Source of the DNA: Vermiculatibacterium agrestimuris
GTDB lineage: Bacteria; Bacillota; Clostridia; Oscillospirales; Oscillospiraceae
Assembly (NCBI RefSeq): GCF_943193085.1
Contig: NZ_CALPCU010000011.1
Location: forward strand, 1-64,000
DNA length: 64,000 bases
Direction of reading: 5' to 3'
The notes beneath the pieces are model-generated. The model had not been told where the DNA came from. It saw nothing but the letters and a program-made list of their open reading frames with translations, and did no database searches. Numbering within the stretch: position 1 is the first letter of the stretch; each line of letters begins with the position of its first letter. Below are positions 1 to 10,768 of the stretch, in pieces. A program made the translations under genes and the position numbers.

Positions 1-33
1 AGCGGAACGCCGCGGCGTTCCGCTTCTCTTTTG
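1..33. terminator. Hairpin terminator at window edge
   Basis: Bases 1-24 form a perfect 24-bp palindrome, followed on the plus strand by a T-rich stretch. It lies just downstream of the stop codon of the minus-strand M13 peptidase, so it can end that gene and possibly a convergent gene outside the window. The T-tract needed by the minus-strand transcript would lie beyond base 1 and cannot be seen. Confidence 0.65.
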
Positions 34-51
34 ATATGGAGTGGGAAAGGC

Positions 52-2412
52 TCACCAGATGGACACCCGCTCCTCCGGGCTGACCCACATGCCGTCCCCG
101 GGCTGGATATCGTAGGTCTCGTAGAACTCCGGGATGGTCTGCAGCACCCGGTTGACCCGCAGCTTGTCCGGGGCGTGGACGTCGGCGGAGAGGAGGGCGG
201 CCTGGGTCTGGCGGGAGGCGGTGGAGGCCCAGGTGTGGGCCATGGAGCGGAAGAGGGCGTCATAGTCGGGATCTTCCAGGCCACCGGCGGCCGTTACAAC
301 ACAGGCGACGGCCCCCAGGTCGGCCACGTTTTCCCCCAGGGTCAGCGCACCGCTGCAGGCCAGTCCGGGGGCGGATTCCTGCCCCTCATACCAGGCCGTC
401 ACCGCGTCGCATTTGATCTGGAAGGCGGCGTAGTCCTCCGCAGTCCACCAGTTGGCGGCGTTGCCATTCTCGTCAAATTTGGCCCCCGAATTGTCAAAGG
501 CGTGGGTGATCTCGTGGGCGATGACGTAGCCAATGGCGCCCAGATTCTCCTCCCGGCTGGCGTTCACATCATACAGAGGGGCCTGAAGGATGGCGGCGGG
601 GAAGGTGATGTCATTGGCGGTGGCGTTGTAGAAGGCGTTCACCGTGTCGGGGGAGGTGACCCACTGGGCCTTGTCCACCGGTTTGTCCTGATAGAGGAGG
701 AACTCCGCCTTGGCGGAGCACTGGATGGAGGTGTAGTTGGAGAAGAAGGTGCCCCCCTCCTCCGGGGTGCGGATGTCGGCGTTGTCCAGATAGGTGCTCC
801 AGTCGTCGGGATAGCCCACCTTTACCCCTAAGGTATCCAGCTTTTTCAGGGCCATGGCCCGGGTCTCCTGGCTCATCCAGTCCTGGGCCTGGAGCCGCTC
901 TTTATAGATGTCGATGAACGCATAGACCATATTCTCCACATCGGCCTTGGCCTGGGAGGAGAAATAGGCGTCCACATAGGCGTGGGAGAGGTAGTCGGAC
1001 AGCAGGCCCTGGACTTGGGCGGCGGCCAGCTCCTCTGGAGACAGGCGGCCCTCGACGCCGTAGTAGACCGCCTGGAAGTCGTAGGCGGCGTCGGTGAAGT
1101 TCTGGCTGAGATAGCGGCTGGTGATACTGACCAGAGCCTGGCGGGCCAGGGCCTTCAGGGTGTCCAGATGCGCCTGGTCAAAAAATGCGGCGGCGGCCTC
1201 CATAGCCCCCACGTCGGTGACCCCGATCACATCGGTCTCCTTCAAAGAGGAGGCCGCATAGACCCGCTCCAAGTCCACATGGGGGAAAATGTCCTGGAGC
1301 TGAGCCATGGTATAGAGGTTGTAGATCTTGTCCACGTTTCCCGCATCCTGGGGAGGGAGGGAGGCGGCGGAGACGGCGGCCTCCGCCTCATAGACCAGCT
1401 CTGCCTGGGTCCGGGCCTCCTCCTGAGACAGTCCGGAAAGGGTGAGCAAGGTGATGATATAGGTGAGATAGGCCTCCTTCTGCTCCGGAGTCCCGGCGCG
1501 GTAAAATTCCTGACTCAGGGTGGGGATAAAGGAGCTGAAGATCACGCTGTACCGGGTGGAATCCTTCAGATCCACCATAAGGCCGAAGCCCAGCAGGGTG
1601 GAGAAGGCCAGCTCCTCCTCCATCAGGGCGTCGGCGGCCAGGAGCTCGTCCAGATCCCTGGCGTTTTCGATGGCGTCCAGATATTTGCGGATGGGCTCCG
1701 CCCCCGCCTGATTCCGGCCCTCCAGGTCGGTGACCGTGTGGTAGAGAGCGGCGATCTTGGCCTCGGGAGTGCCCTTTTCCTGGGGGGTGGAGGCGATGCC
1801 GGTAATGAGCTGGGCCACCTGGTCGTTGACCTCATAGGACAGGCCGTAGAAGGGGCCGTTGATGAGCTGGCCGGCGGGGATGGTGGAGGAGTCCAGCCAC
1901 TGCTTGTTGACGGCGGCGTAGAAGTCGTCCTTGAGCTGGGTGCCCTCCAGGGCGTACACCCGGCGGATGAGGGCGTCCAGCTGCGCCTCGCTCACCGGCT
2001 GCTGGGGGGAGAGGCGGCCCGCCTCGGTGCCCGCGACGATGCCGGCGGCAAAGACCCCGGTAAGCTCCTCCTGCGCCCAGGCGGGCACATCGGTGAATTC
2101 CTCAGCGGGGAAGGCGCTCCGGGCGTTTGCACCCACCGGGGCGGGCAGACCGCCGAAGGCCCGCTCCAGCATCACCAGCGCCTCCGCCCGGGTCACAGTC
2201 CGCTCCAGGTGAAGCTCGCCGTTTTCATCACCGCGGAGGATGTCCTCTCCAGTGACGCCGGGGTTATAATCGGTGGCGGCGGTCAAAAGAGCGTCCCGCA
2301 CCTGGGCCCGGGTCATCCCCTCCGGCTCGGCCGCCAGGGCGGCGGGACAGAAGGAGAGGGATAGGGCGGCGGTGAGGAGGGCGGCGGTAAACCGAGATTT
2401 TGCGTTGAACAT
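52..2412 (-). CDS. M13-family zinc endopeptidase with SLH cell-wall anchor
   Basis: Secreted neprilysin/PepO-type metallopeptidase of 786 residues. A signal peptide occupies residues 1-27 (hydrophobic core, then AALAAEP). Residues about 30-155 resemble SLH repeats (TRAEALVMLERAFGG, FTDVPAWAQEEL) and would tether it to secondary wall polymers. The M13 body follows, including the KDDFYAAVNKQWL start typical of the family. Zinc ligands are visible: HEITH at 633-637 and the third ligand E694 in GENVAD. M13 enzymes are usually about 630-700 residues, so the excess is the SLH segment. The ATG follows an AAGGAG site. It is monocistronic, divergent from radC. The substrate is unknown; it probably trims peptides outside the cell. 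Confidence 0.9.
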   Translation of the reverse strand: MFNAKSRFTAALLTAALSLSFCPAALAAEPEGMTRAQVRDALLTAATDYNPGVTGEDILRGDENGELHLERTVTRAEALVMLERAFGGLPAPVGANARSAFPAEEFTDVPAWAQEELTGVFAAGIVAGTEAGRLSPQQPVSEAQLDALIRRVYALEGTQLKDDFYAAVNKQWLDSSTIPAGQLINGPFYGLSYEVNDQVAQLITGIASTPQEKGTPEAKIAALYHTVTDLEGRNQAGAEPIRKYLDAIENARDLDELLAADALMEEELAFSTLLGFGLMVDLKDSTRYSVIFSSFIPTLSQEFYRAGTPEQKEAYLTYIITLLTLSGLSQEEARTQAELVYEAEAAVSAASLPPQDAGNVDKIYNLYTMAQLQDIFPHVDLERVYAASSLKETDVIGVTDVGAMEAAAAFFDQAHLDTLKALARQALVSITSRYLSQNFTDAAYDFQAVYYGVEGRLSPEELAAAQVQGLLSDYLSHAYVDAYFSSQAKADVENMVYAFIDIYKERLQAQDWMSQETRAMALKKLDTLGVKVGYPDDWSTYLDNADIRTPEEGGTFFSNYTSIQCSAKAEFLLYQDKPVDKAQWVTSPDTVNAFYNATANDITFPAAILQAPLYDVNASREENLGAIGYVIAHEITHAFDNSGAKFDENGNAANWWTAEDYAAFQIKCDAVTAWYEGQESAPGLACSGALTLGENVADLGAVACVVTAAGGLEDPDYDALFRSMAHTWASTASRQTQAALLSADVHAPDKLRVNRVLQTIPEFYETYDIQPGDGMWVSPEERVSIW

Positions 2413-2530
2413 GAAAAAGAACTCCTTTCAAGCAAGAGAATGATCTCCCTCATTATATCATAGATGGGGAAAAAAGAAACGAAATGTTTTGGAAAGACCG
2501 CTCTTCCAATTCTTTCTCACCCATTTGCCC

Positions 2531-2559
2531 TTGTGCCGTGGGCGTGAAAGTGATATAAT
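2531..2559 (+). promoter_or_regulatory. Promoter of radC
   Basis: TTGTGC at 2531-2536 and TATAAT at 2554-2559 are separated by 17 bases, upstream of radC. The 2413-2530 interval also holds an extended -10 (TGATATAAT, minus strand, near 2452-2460) that would serve the divergent peptidase gene. Confidence 0.6.
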
Positions 2560-2621
2560 ACCTTGACAATTTTTGGGCGGAAAACGGGAAATGATAGACA
2601 GAGAGAAGGGGGAGAGGCGTC

Positions 2622-3305
2622 ATGGCGTCCATTCATGACGGACACAGAGGAAGGATGCGGCAGGAGTTTTTGGCCCGGCCTGAGTCCTTTCCCGACCATA
2701 AGCTGCTGGAGATGCTCCTTTTCTGCGCCAATCCCAGGGGAGACACCAACCCGACGGCCCACGCCCTGCTGGAGCGCTTCGACTCTCTTGCCGGGATCCT
2801 GGACGCCCCGACAGAGGAGCTGATGAAGACGCCGGGGATCGGGGAGCATGCCGCCACCCTGCTTAAGGTGGTGAAGGAGGTCTCCGGCCGCTATCTGGTG
2901 GGCCGGACAGACATGGGGAAGATCGTCGCCACCACAAAAGATATGTGCCGGCTCCTCCGGCCCTACTTTTTCGGCGCCCGGAACGAGCGGGTGTTTCTGC
3001 TGTGCATGGACGGCAAGGGAAAGAGCCTGGGCGTGCGCAAGATCTCCGAGGGCAACGCCAACGCCGCCGAGGTCACCGTCCGGAGCGTAGCGGAGGCCGC
3101 CCTCACCCTCAACGCCACCCGGGTAGTCCTCTCCCACAACCATACCTCCGGGCTGGCCATCCCCTCAGCCGAGGACAAGGCCACCACCCACTACCTTTTC
3201 CAGGTGCTGAAGGCGGTGGGGGTGGAGCTGGTGGATCACCTGGTCTTCGTGGATGACGATATGGTCTCCATGGCGGAGAGCGGCGTGGAATTCTGGCGGG
3301 GATAA
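2622..3305 (+). CDS. radC: RadC-family JAMM-domain protein
   Basis: RadC (DUF2466) protein of 227 residues, a usual length. An N-terminal helix-hairpin-helix-like part (PGIGEHAATLLKVV, residues about 70-83) precedes the JAB/JAMM metal-binding domain. The JAMM motif reads SHNHTSGLAIPSAED, where the family consensus is HNHPSGxxxPSxxD, so the first proline is replaced by threonine. The ATG is preceded by a purine-rich site (GAGAAGGGGGAGAGG). The cellular role of RadC is uncertain; the old repair assignment in E. coli was withdrawn. It lies directly upstream of the SOS-type uvrB promoter, but nothing shows co-regulation. Confidence 0.92.
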   Translation: MASIHDGHRGRMRQEFLARPESFPDHKLLEMLLFCANPRGDTNPTAHALLERFDSLAGILDAPTEELMKTPGIGEHAATLLKVVKEVSGRYLVGRTDMGKIVATTKDMCRLLRPYFFGARNERVFLLCMDGKGKSLGVRKISEGNANAAEVTVRSVAEAALTLNATRVVLSHNHTSGLAIPSAEDKATTHYLFQVLKAVGVELVDHLVFVDDDMVSMAESGVEFWRG

Positions 3306-3333
3306 AATCGAGATATTTTTCTTTGGAAACCCC

Positions 3334-3362
3334 TTGCAATCGAACAAATGTTTTGATATACT
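3334..3362 (+). promoter_or_regulatory. uvrB promoter with LexA-like box in the spacer
   Basis: TTGCAA (3334-3339) and TATACT (3357-3362) have a 17-base spacer. The spacer contains CGAACAAATGTTTT (3341-3354), which matches the Gram-positive LexA/DinR consensus CGAACnnnnGTTCG except for the last CG. LexA bound there would block polymerase directly, as expected for SOS control of excision repair. Confidence 0.72.
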
Positions 3363-3392
3363 GGGGAAAAACCGCGGACAGGAGGTGTACCC

Positions 3393-5360
3393 ATGCCGGA
3401 ATTCAAGGTCGTCAGTCCCTTTGAACCCTCGGGCGACCAGCCCCAGGCCATTGAGGCCCTGGCCATGGGCGTGGAAAACGGCCTGACCGAGCAGACCCTT
3501 CTGGGCGTCACCGGTTCGGGCAAGACCTTCACCATGGCGAAGATCATCGAAAAGGTACAGCGGCCCACCCTGGTACTGGCCCACAACAAGACCTTGGCCG
3601 CCCAGCTGTGCGCCGAGTTCAAGGAGTTCTTTCCCAACAACGCCGTAGAGTACTTCGTCTCCTACTACGACTACTACCAGCCCGAGGCCTATATCCCCCA
3701 CACCGACACCTTCATCGAAAAGGACTCCTCGGTGAACGACGAGATCGACCGGCTGCGCCTCTCCGCCACCGCATCTCTCATCGAGCGGCGGGACGTGATC
3801 GTGGTCTCCTCGGTCTCCTGCATCTATGGCCTGGGCGAGCCGGAGGATTACGCCCACATGATGATCACCCTGCGAGTGGGGGAGGAGATGAAGCGGGAGG
3901 AGCTGATGCGCCGCCTCATCGAAGACCGCTACGAGCGCAATGACATCGCCTGGGAGCGCAATATGTTCCGCGTCCGGGGAGACACCATCGAGATCTGGCC
4001 CGCCTACTGGCGGGACACCGCCATCCGGGTGGAGTTTTTTGGGGACGAGATCGACCGCCTCAGCGAGATCAATGTGGTCTCCGGGGCGGTGATCCGCCGG
4101 CTGGAGCACATCCCCATCTATCCCGCCAGCCACTACATTACTCCCCGGGACAAGATGGCCGCCGCCATCCAGGAGATCTACCGGGAGCTGGAGGAGCGGG
4201 TGGCCTTCTTCGAGAGCAACAACATGCTGGTGGAGGCCCAGCGCATCAAGCAGCGCACCATGTACGATATTGAGATGCTCCAGGAGCTGGGCTTCTGCTC
4301 CGGCATCGAGAACTATTCCAGGCCCATCTCCGGGCGGCCTAAGGGCTCGCCGCCCTATACCCTGCTGGACTATTTCCCCAAGGACTTTTTGATGTTCATT
4401 GACGAAAGCCACGTGACCCTGCCTCAGGTGCACGCCATGTATAACGGCGATCACGCCCGGAAGACCACCCTCATCGACTACGGCTTCCGCCTGCCCTGTG
4501 CCTTTGATAACCGGCCGCTGAAGTTTGAGGAGTTTGAACAGCGGGTCAATCAGGTGGTCTACGTCTCCGCCACCCCCGGCGAGTATGAAAAGAGCCGCTC
4601 CGGTCAGATCGTGGAGCAGGTCATCCGGCCCACCGGCCTTCTGGATCCCAGGGTGGAGGTGCGGCCTGTGGAGGGCCAGATCGACGACCTCATCGGAGAG
4701 ATCAACCAGCGGGTGGCCCGGAAGGAGCGGGTGCTGGTCACCACCCTGACCAAAAAGATGGCGGAGGATCTGACCGGCTACCTGAAAAACGTGGGGATCA
4801 AGGTGCAGTATATGCACCATGATATCGACACCATCGAGCGGCAGGAGATCATCCGCGACCTTCGCCTGGGCACTTATGACGTGCTGGTGGGCATCAACCT
4901 GCTCCGGGAGGGACTGGATCTTCCCGAGGTGAGCATGGTGGCCATTTTGGACGCGGACAAGGAGGGCTTCCTGCGCAGCGAGACAAGCCTCATCCAGACC
5001 ATCGGCCGGGCCGCCCGGAACGCCGACGGCCTTGTTATCATGTACGCCGACCAGATGACTCCCTCCATGATGGCGGCCATCGGGGAGACCGACCGCCGCC
5101 GGGCCAAGCAGGACGCCTACAACAAGGCCAACGGCATCGTCCCCAAGACCATCATCAAGTCTGTCCGGGAGCTGGTGGATCTGTCCCACGGCGAGGAGGA
5201 GGCCGAGCACGCCGTCCGCCTGAAGAACAACATGACCAAGCGGGAGCTGGACGCCGCTGTGGAGAAGCTGGAAAAGGAGATGCGGGAGGCCTCCAAGCGG
5301 CTGGAGTTCGAGTACGCCGCCGTATTGCGCGACCGCATCATCGAGCTGCGGGGCAAATAA
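3393..5360 (+). CDS. uvrB: Excinuclease ABC subunit B
   Basis: UvrB, 655 residues, the damage-verifying helicase-like subunit of nucleotide excision repair; it is loaded by UvrA and recruits UvrC. Visible features are Walker A (GVTGSGKTFTMA, residues about 38-49), the beta-hairpin region rich in tyrosine (FVSYYDYYQPEAYIP) that clamps DNA, the DESH Walker B, helicase motif VI (QTIGRAARN) and a C-terminal UVR domain (LEKEMREASKRLEFEYAAVLRD) that contacts UvrC. An AGGAGG site precedes the ATG. uvrA follows after 78 bases, so the pair is probably one SOS-controlled operon. Confidence 0.98.
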   Translation: MPEFKVVSPFEPSGDQPQAIEALAMGVENGLTEQTLLGVTGSGKTFTMAKIIEKVQRPTLVLAHNKTLAAQLCAEFKEFFPNNAVEYFVSYYDYYQPEAYIPHTDTFIEKDSSVNDEIDRLRLSATASLIERRDVIVVSSVSCIYGLGEPEDYAHMMITLRVGEEMKREELMRRLIEDRYERNDIAWERNMFRVRGDTIEIWPAYWRDTAIRVEFFGDEIDRLSEINVVSGAVIRRLEHIPIYPASHYITPRDKMAAAIQEIYRELEERVAFFESNNMLVEAQRIKQRTMYDIEMLQELGFCSGIENYSRPISGRPKGSPPYTLLDYFPKDFLMFIDESHVTLPQVHAMYNGDHARKTTLIDYGFRLPCAFDNRPLKFEEFEQRVNQVVYVSATPGEYEKSRSGQIVEQVIRPTGLLDPRVEVRPVEGQIDDLIGEINQRVARKERVLVTTLTKKMAEDLTGYLKNVGIKVQYMHHDIDTIERQEIIRDLRLGTYDVLVGINLLREGLDLPEVSMVAILDADKEGFLRSETSLIQTIGRAARNADGLVIMYADQMTPSMMAAIGETDRRRAKQDAYNKANGIVPKTIIKSVRELVDLSHGEEEAEHAVRLKNNMTKRELDAAVEKLEKEMREASKRLEFEYAAVLRDRIIELRGK

Positions 5361-5438
5361 TGGTCTGCCGCTCTGCCTTATAAGAGGGCCCAAGGATCAC
5401 GGTTTGGCCCGATCCCCCATACAAAGGAGAACGTTCTT

Positions 5439-8261
<2,823 letters not shown>

Positions 8262-8274
8262 GAGGAGACAGGAT

Positions 8275-8622
8275 ATGAAAAAGTGGCTGGACGAGGAGTA
8301 CGAATTTGAAATTGAAGTGATGGGCTTCCTCCAGGGAGAACAGACGGAGCATTACTGCCGGAACGGGGAGGAGATCGGGGACAAATACACCTGCACCTAT
8401 GGCTGCCCGGTGAACGCCCAGGGCTGCGGTATCTGCTCCAAGGTGATGATGACCCTGTTTCCCATTATGGAGGCGGTTCGCAGCGGAGGCGACCTGGAGA
8501 ACATCGGCGGGGACGGAAAATACAGCAAGGTAGTGGTCTGTCCCGACGGCTGCGTCATGTTCCGCCTGACAGCGAAGCCCCTGGGGAATCCGAACCCTTT
8601 CAGGGGGAAGGCTTTTGACTGA
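8275..8622 (+). CDS. Small cysteine-rich protein resembling TIGR04076
   Basis: A 115-residue cytoplasmic protein starting 13 bases after uvrA behind an AGAGGAG site, so probably in the same transcript. It carries paired cysteines (CTYGCPVNAQGCGIC) and a C-terminal CPDGCVMFRLTA, which recalls the CxDGxRPVVFKL ending of the TIGR04076 family. That family has no defined function; the cysteines suggest metal or Fe-S binding. The family link is from memory and tentative. Nothing ties it to DNA repair except position. Confidence 0.6.
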   Translation: MKKWLDEEYEFEIEVMGFLQGEQTEHYCRNGEEIGDKYTCTYGCPVNAQGCGICSKVMMTLFPIMEAVRSGGDLENIGGDGKYSKVVVCPDGCVMFRLTAKPLGNPNPFRGKAFD

Positions 8623-8662
8623 ATAAGCTCAGATTGGCCTGCGGCAGGAAGGAGGGGATCCG

Positions 8663-9779
8663 ATGGGCGCGTGGGGCACAGGATTTTACAGCGACGACAC
8701 GACCTCCGACGTGAGGGATACCTATCTGGACCTTCTGCGGAAGAGAGTGCCGCCCGAGGAGGCGGTGGCTCAGATGCTGGAGGAGTGGAAGCCGGACCGG
8801 GACGAAGAGTGTGGTATCTCTTTTGGCTCACCATTGCGCTCCTTCAGTGGGAATACGGTCATTTGCCCAGGAGCGCCGGGAGAAGGCTCTGGCGATCCTG
8901 GCCTCCAGTGTAGACGAAGCCCGGTGGGCTGAGGCTAGGCCTAGGGACCGGGAGAAGCGCCGGGAGGTCATGGTCAAGCTGGAGGAAAAGCTGCGCTCGG
9001 AGCCGGCCGGGGGGAAGAAACTCCGGCCATACACCCACAAGAGGCTGCCCTGGAAGGTGGGGGATGTGCTCTCCCTGCGGTTGGGGCGGGAGTGTGAGCC
9101 ATGGCGTGGCTCCACCTTTTGCTGGCCTTTTGACGACCTGTATACGGCGGTGCTGATCGTGGATAGCTGGGAGGAGGACGCGGGGGACATCTACGATATC
9201 CCCGTGGTGGCGGTCTATGACTGGATGGGGGCGGAAGAGGCTGCCATGGAGGACCTGGCGGTGATGCCCTTTCTCCGGGGGGACGACTGGTTTCGGGGAA
9301 CGGAGGAGCATAAGCGGTATTTCCACTCTGTGGATCATCCTCTCCGGCAGGACTATTTATGGAACGACCTGAAAAAGCTGGGGCATTTGGAACAGCTTCC
9401 CGCCTTTCCCCGGGAGGAGTGGGAGTACAGGAAGAAGACCACCCGCTGGGGAGTTATGGGAGAAATGCTGATCATGGAGTGGGTCCTGCGGGGAAAACCC
9501 ATCCCCCGCCGCTCCACATGGAATGATCGGTCGGCTGAGCGGGAGCGGGCCTGGATGCGGGCCCGGACCTACTTCAAAAAGAATCTCGGCTTGCTGGAGC
9601 AGATGCGGGCGTTCATTTTTGAGGGAATGCCGGCGGAGGAGCTGGAAAGAAAAAAGCAGGAGGAGTGGGAGATATTCCGGAAACGGTATTCCGACCCCAT
9701 CCAGAGGGAAAGACTGTGGTCGGCCATCTTTGAGGGGGAGGAGCCGCCTTATCTGATCCACAGAGAAAAAGATTCATAA
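8663..9779 (+). pseudogene. DUF4259-like gene broken by two single-base losses
   Basis: An ATG behind AAGGAGGGG opens MGAWGTGFYSDDTTSDVRD, the start typical of DUF4259-like proteins. The reading frame then fails twice. Near 8807-8810 the frame continuing as VWYLFWLTIALLQWEYGHL needs one extra G (GAGTG for GAGGTG). Near 8866-8869 the frame continuing as QERREKALAILASSVDEA needs one extra C (CCC for CCCC). Restoring both bases gives one open protein of about 372 residues ending at 9779. Both lesions are homopolymer contractions, so they may be real mutations or sequencing errors. The downstream part stays open for about 300 codons, which argues for a recent lesion or an error. Function unknown. 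Confidence 0.75.
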
Positions 9780-9807
9780 AATTTTTATCTCCTCCTATGG
9801 GAAACTG

Positions 9808-9816
9808 TGGTATGAT
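9808..9816 (+). promoter_or_regulatory. Extended -10 promoter
   Basis: TGGTATGAT fits an extended -10 (TGnTATGAT) 31 bases before the next start codon. No convincing -35 is visible, which is usual for extended -10 promoters. Confidence 0.4.
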
Positions 9817-9846
9817 AGAGGAAACGCAAAAGAGGAGGGGGATTCC

Positions 9847-10347
9847 TTGGATCTTTTGAATTGGCTGGAGACCACCATGGGGGGCGAATTTATCTTCACC
9901 CTCCTGGTGTCCATGATCCCCATTATTGAGCTTCGGGTGGGGATCCCCTTCGGAGTGGGCCTTGGCCTTCCATATCCGGTGGCCTTCACCGCCGCCGTCA
10001 TCGGCAACATCCTGCCCGCCCCCTTCATCATCATCTATATCCGCCGCATCTTTCAGTGGCTGCGCGCCCACTTTCCCAGGCTGGACGGCATGGTTGACGC
10101 GCTGGAGCGGAAGGCCCACCTGAAAGGGAACAAGGTCAGCCGCTATAAATATCTGGGCCTGCTGCTCTTTGTGGGCATCCCCCTGCCGGGGACGGGGGCC
10201 TGGACAGGGGCGCTGGCCGCCGCCTTTTTGGATATGCCGCTGCGAAAGGCCATGCCCTCCATCGTCCTGGGCGTCATCCTGGCCGGGTGCATCATGACCG
10301 GACTGACCCATCTGGGCTTTGATCTTTTTGCCACTGTTATGGCCTGA
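9847..10347 (+). CDS. Small multidrug-export-family membrane protein (COG2426-like)
   Basis: A 166-residue inner-membrane protein of the Sm_multidrug_ex (PF06695) type. About four hydrophobic segments are visible, with the family signatures IPIIELRVGIPFGVGLG near residues 24-40 and VGIPLPGTGAWTGALAAAFL near residues 110-130. The start is TTG, chosen because GAGGAGGGG lies at the right distance and the next in-frame Met is inside a conserved segment. The family name reflects an early drug-resistance observation; its actual substrate is not established. It probably has its own promoter at 9808. Confidence 0.85.
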   Translation: MDLLNWLETTMGGEFIFTLLVSMIPIIELRVGIPFGVGLGLPYPVAFTAAVIGNILPAPFIIIYIRRIFQWLRAHFPRLDGMVDALERKAHLKGNKVSRYKYLGLLLFVGIPLPGTGAWTGALAAAFLDMPLRKAMPSIVLGVILAGCIMTGLTHLGFDLFATVMA

Positions 10348-10358
10348 ATGACACCTTT

Positions 10359-10392
10359 TTCACCTCTCCTCCGTAAACTGGGGAGAGGTGAA
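10359..10392 (+). promoter_or_regulatory. Hairpin that buries a ribosome binding site
   Basis: An 11-bp perfect inverted repeat (TTCACCTCTCC at 10359-10369 and GGAGAGGTGAA at 10382-10392) has a 12-base loop. The 3' arm contains the Shine-Dalgarno sequence of the next gene (ATG at 10398). No T-tract follows, so it looks like translational control rather than termination. Confidence 0.55.
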
Positions 10393-10397
10393 GCAAT

Positions 10398-10739
10398 ATG
10401 CGGGCAATTTTGGAAGTAGTTTTATCCCTTTTGGCGGTAATGGGCCTTTTGAGCCTGGGCTGGCTGACCTTCGGCCATCTGCTGACTCCGGCGGGAACGG
10501 GCCGCTGCTGCGTGGTCATCCCCGCCCAGGGGGCGGGGAACGGTCTGGAGCAGGCCGTCACCGGGATGCTCTGGCTCCGGGCCGGCGGACTCATGAACGC
10601 CCCCATCCTGGTGGCGGACTGCGGGTTGGACGAGGAGGGGAGGGCGGTGGCCGCTGCTCTCTGCCTTCGGGAGCCGGAGATCGGCCTGTGCCCAGCGTCG
10701 GAGCTTTCAGTTTACATAAAACAAATCCCGGAGGGATAA
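10398..10739 (+). CDS. Hypothetical membrane-anchored protein
   Basis: A 113-residue protein with one N-terminal transmembrane segment (residues about 4-27) and a small cytoplasmic part that ends 29 bases before recD2. I recognise no domain. The segment CCVVIPAQGAGNGLEQAVTG followed by ILVADCGLDEEGR loosely resembles a fragment of a nucleotide- or sugar-binding Rossmann strand, but this is not enough for an assignment. Its ribosome binding site lies inside a hairpin (10359-10392). The tight spacing suggests co-transcription with recD2. Confidence 0.65.
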   Translation: MRAILEVVLSLLAVMGLLSLGWLTFGHLLTPAGTGRCCVVIPAQGAGNGLEQAVTGMLWLRAGGLMNAPILVADCGLDEEGRAVAAALCLREPEIGLCPASELSVYIKQIPEG

Positions 10740-10768
10740 CAGCCCTGTCCACGAAAGAAGGTGCCCCC

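Noticed and set aside
3165..5393. Long minus-strand open frame (about 740 codons) opposite uvrB
   Set aside because: Its product is a low-complexity His/Leu/Gly/Val-rich shadow caused by GC-rich third positions of uvrB. It has no ribosome binding site or recognisable motif. The same holds for other long antisense frames, for example opposite uvrA, the transporter at 23272, feoB and hppA.
8811..9779. Separate 322-residue gene starting at ATG 8811
   Set aside because: Its first 20 residues are out of frame with the conserved protein that the restored gene predicts, and there is no ribosome binding site. It is better read as the 3' part of the frameshifted DUF4259-like gene.
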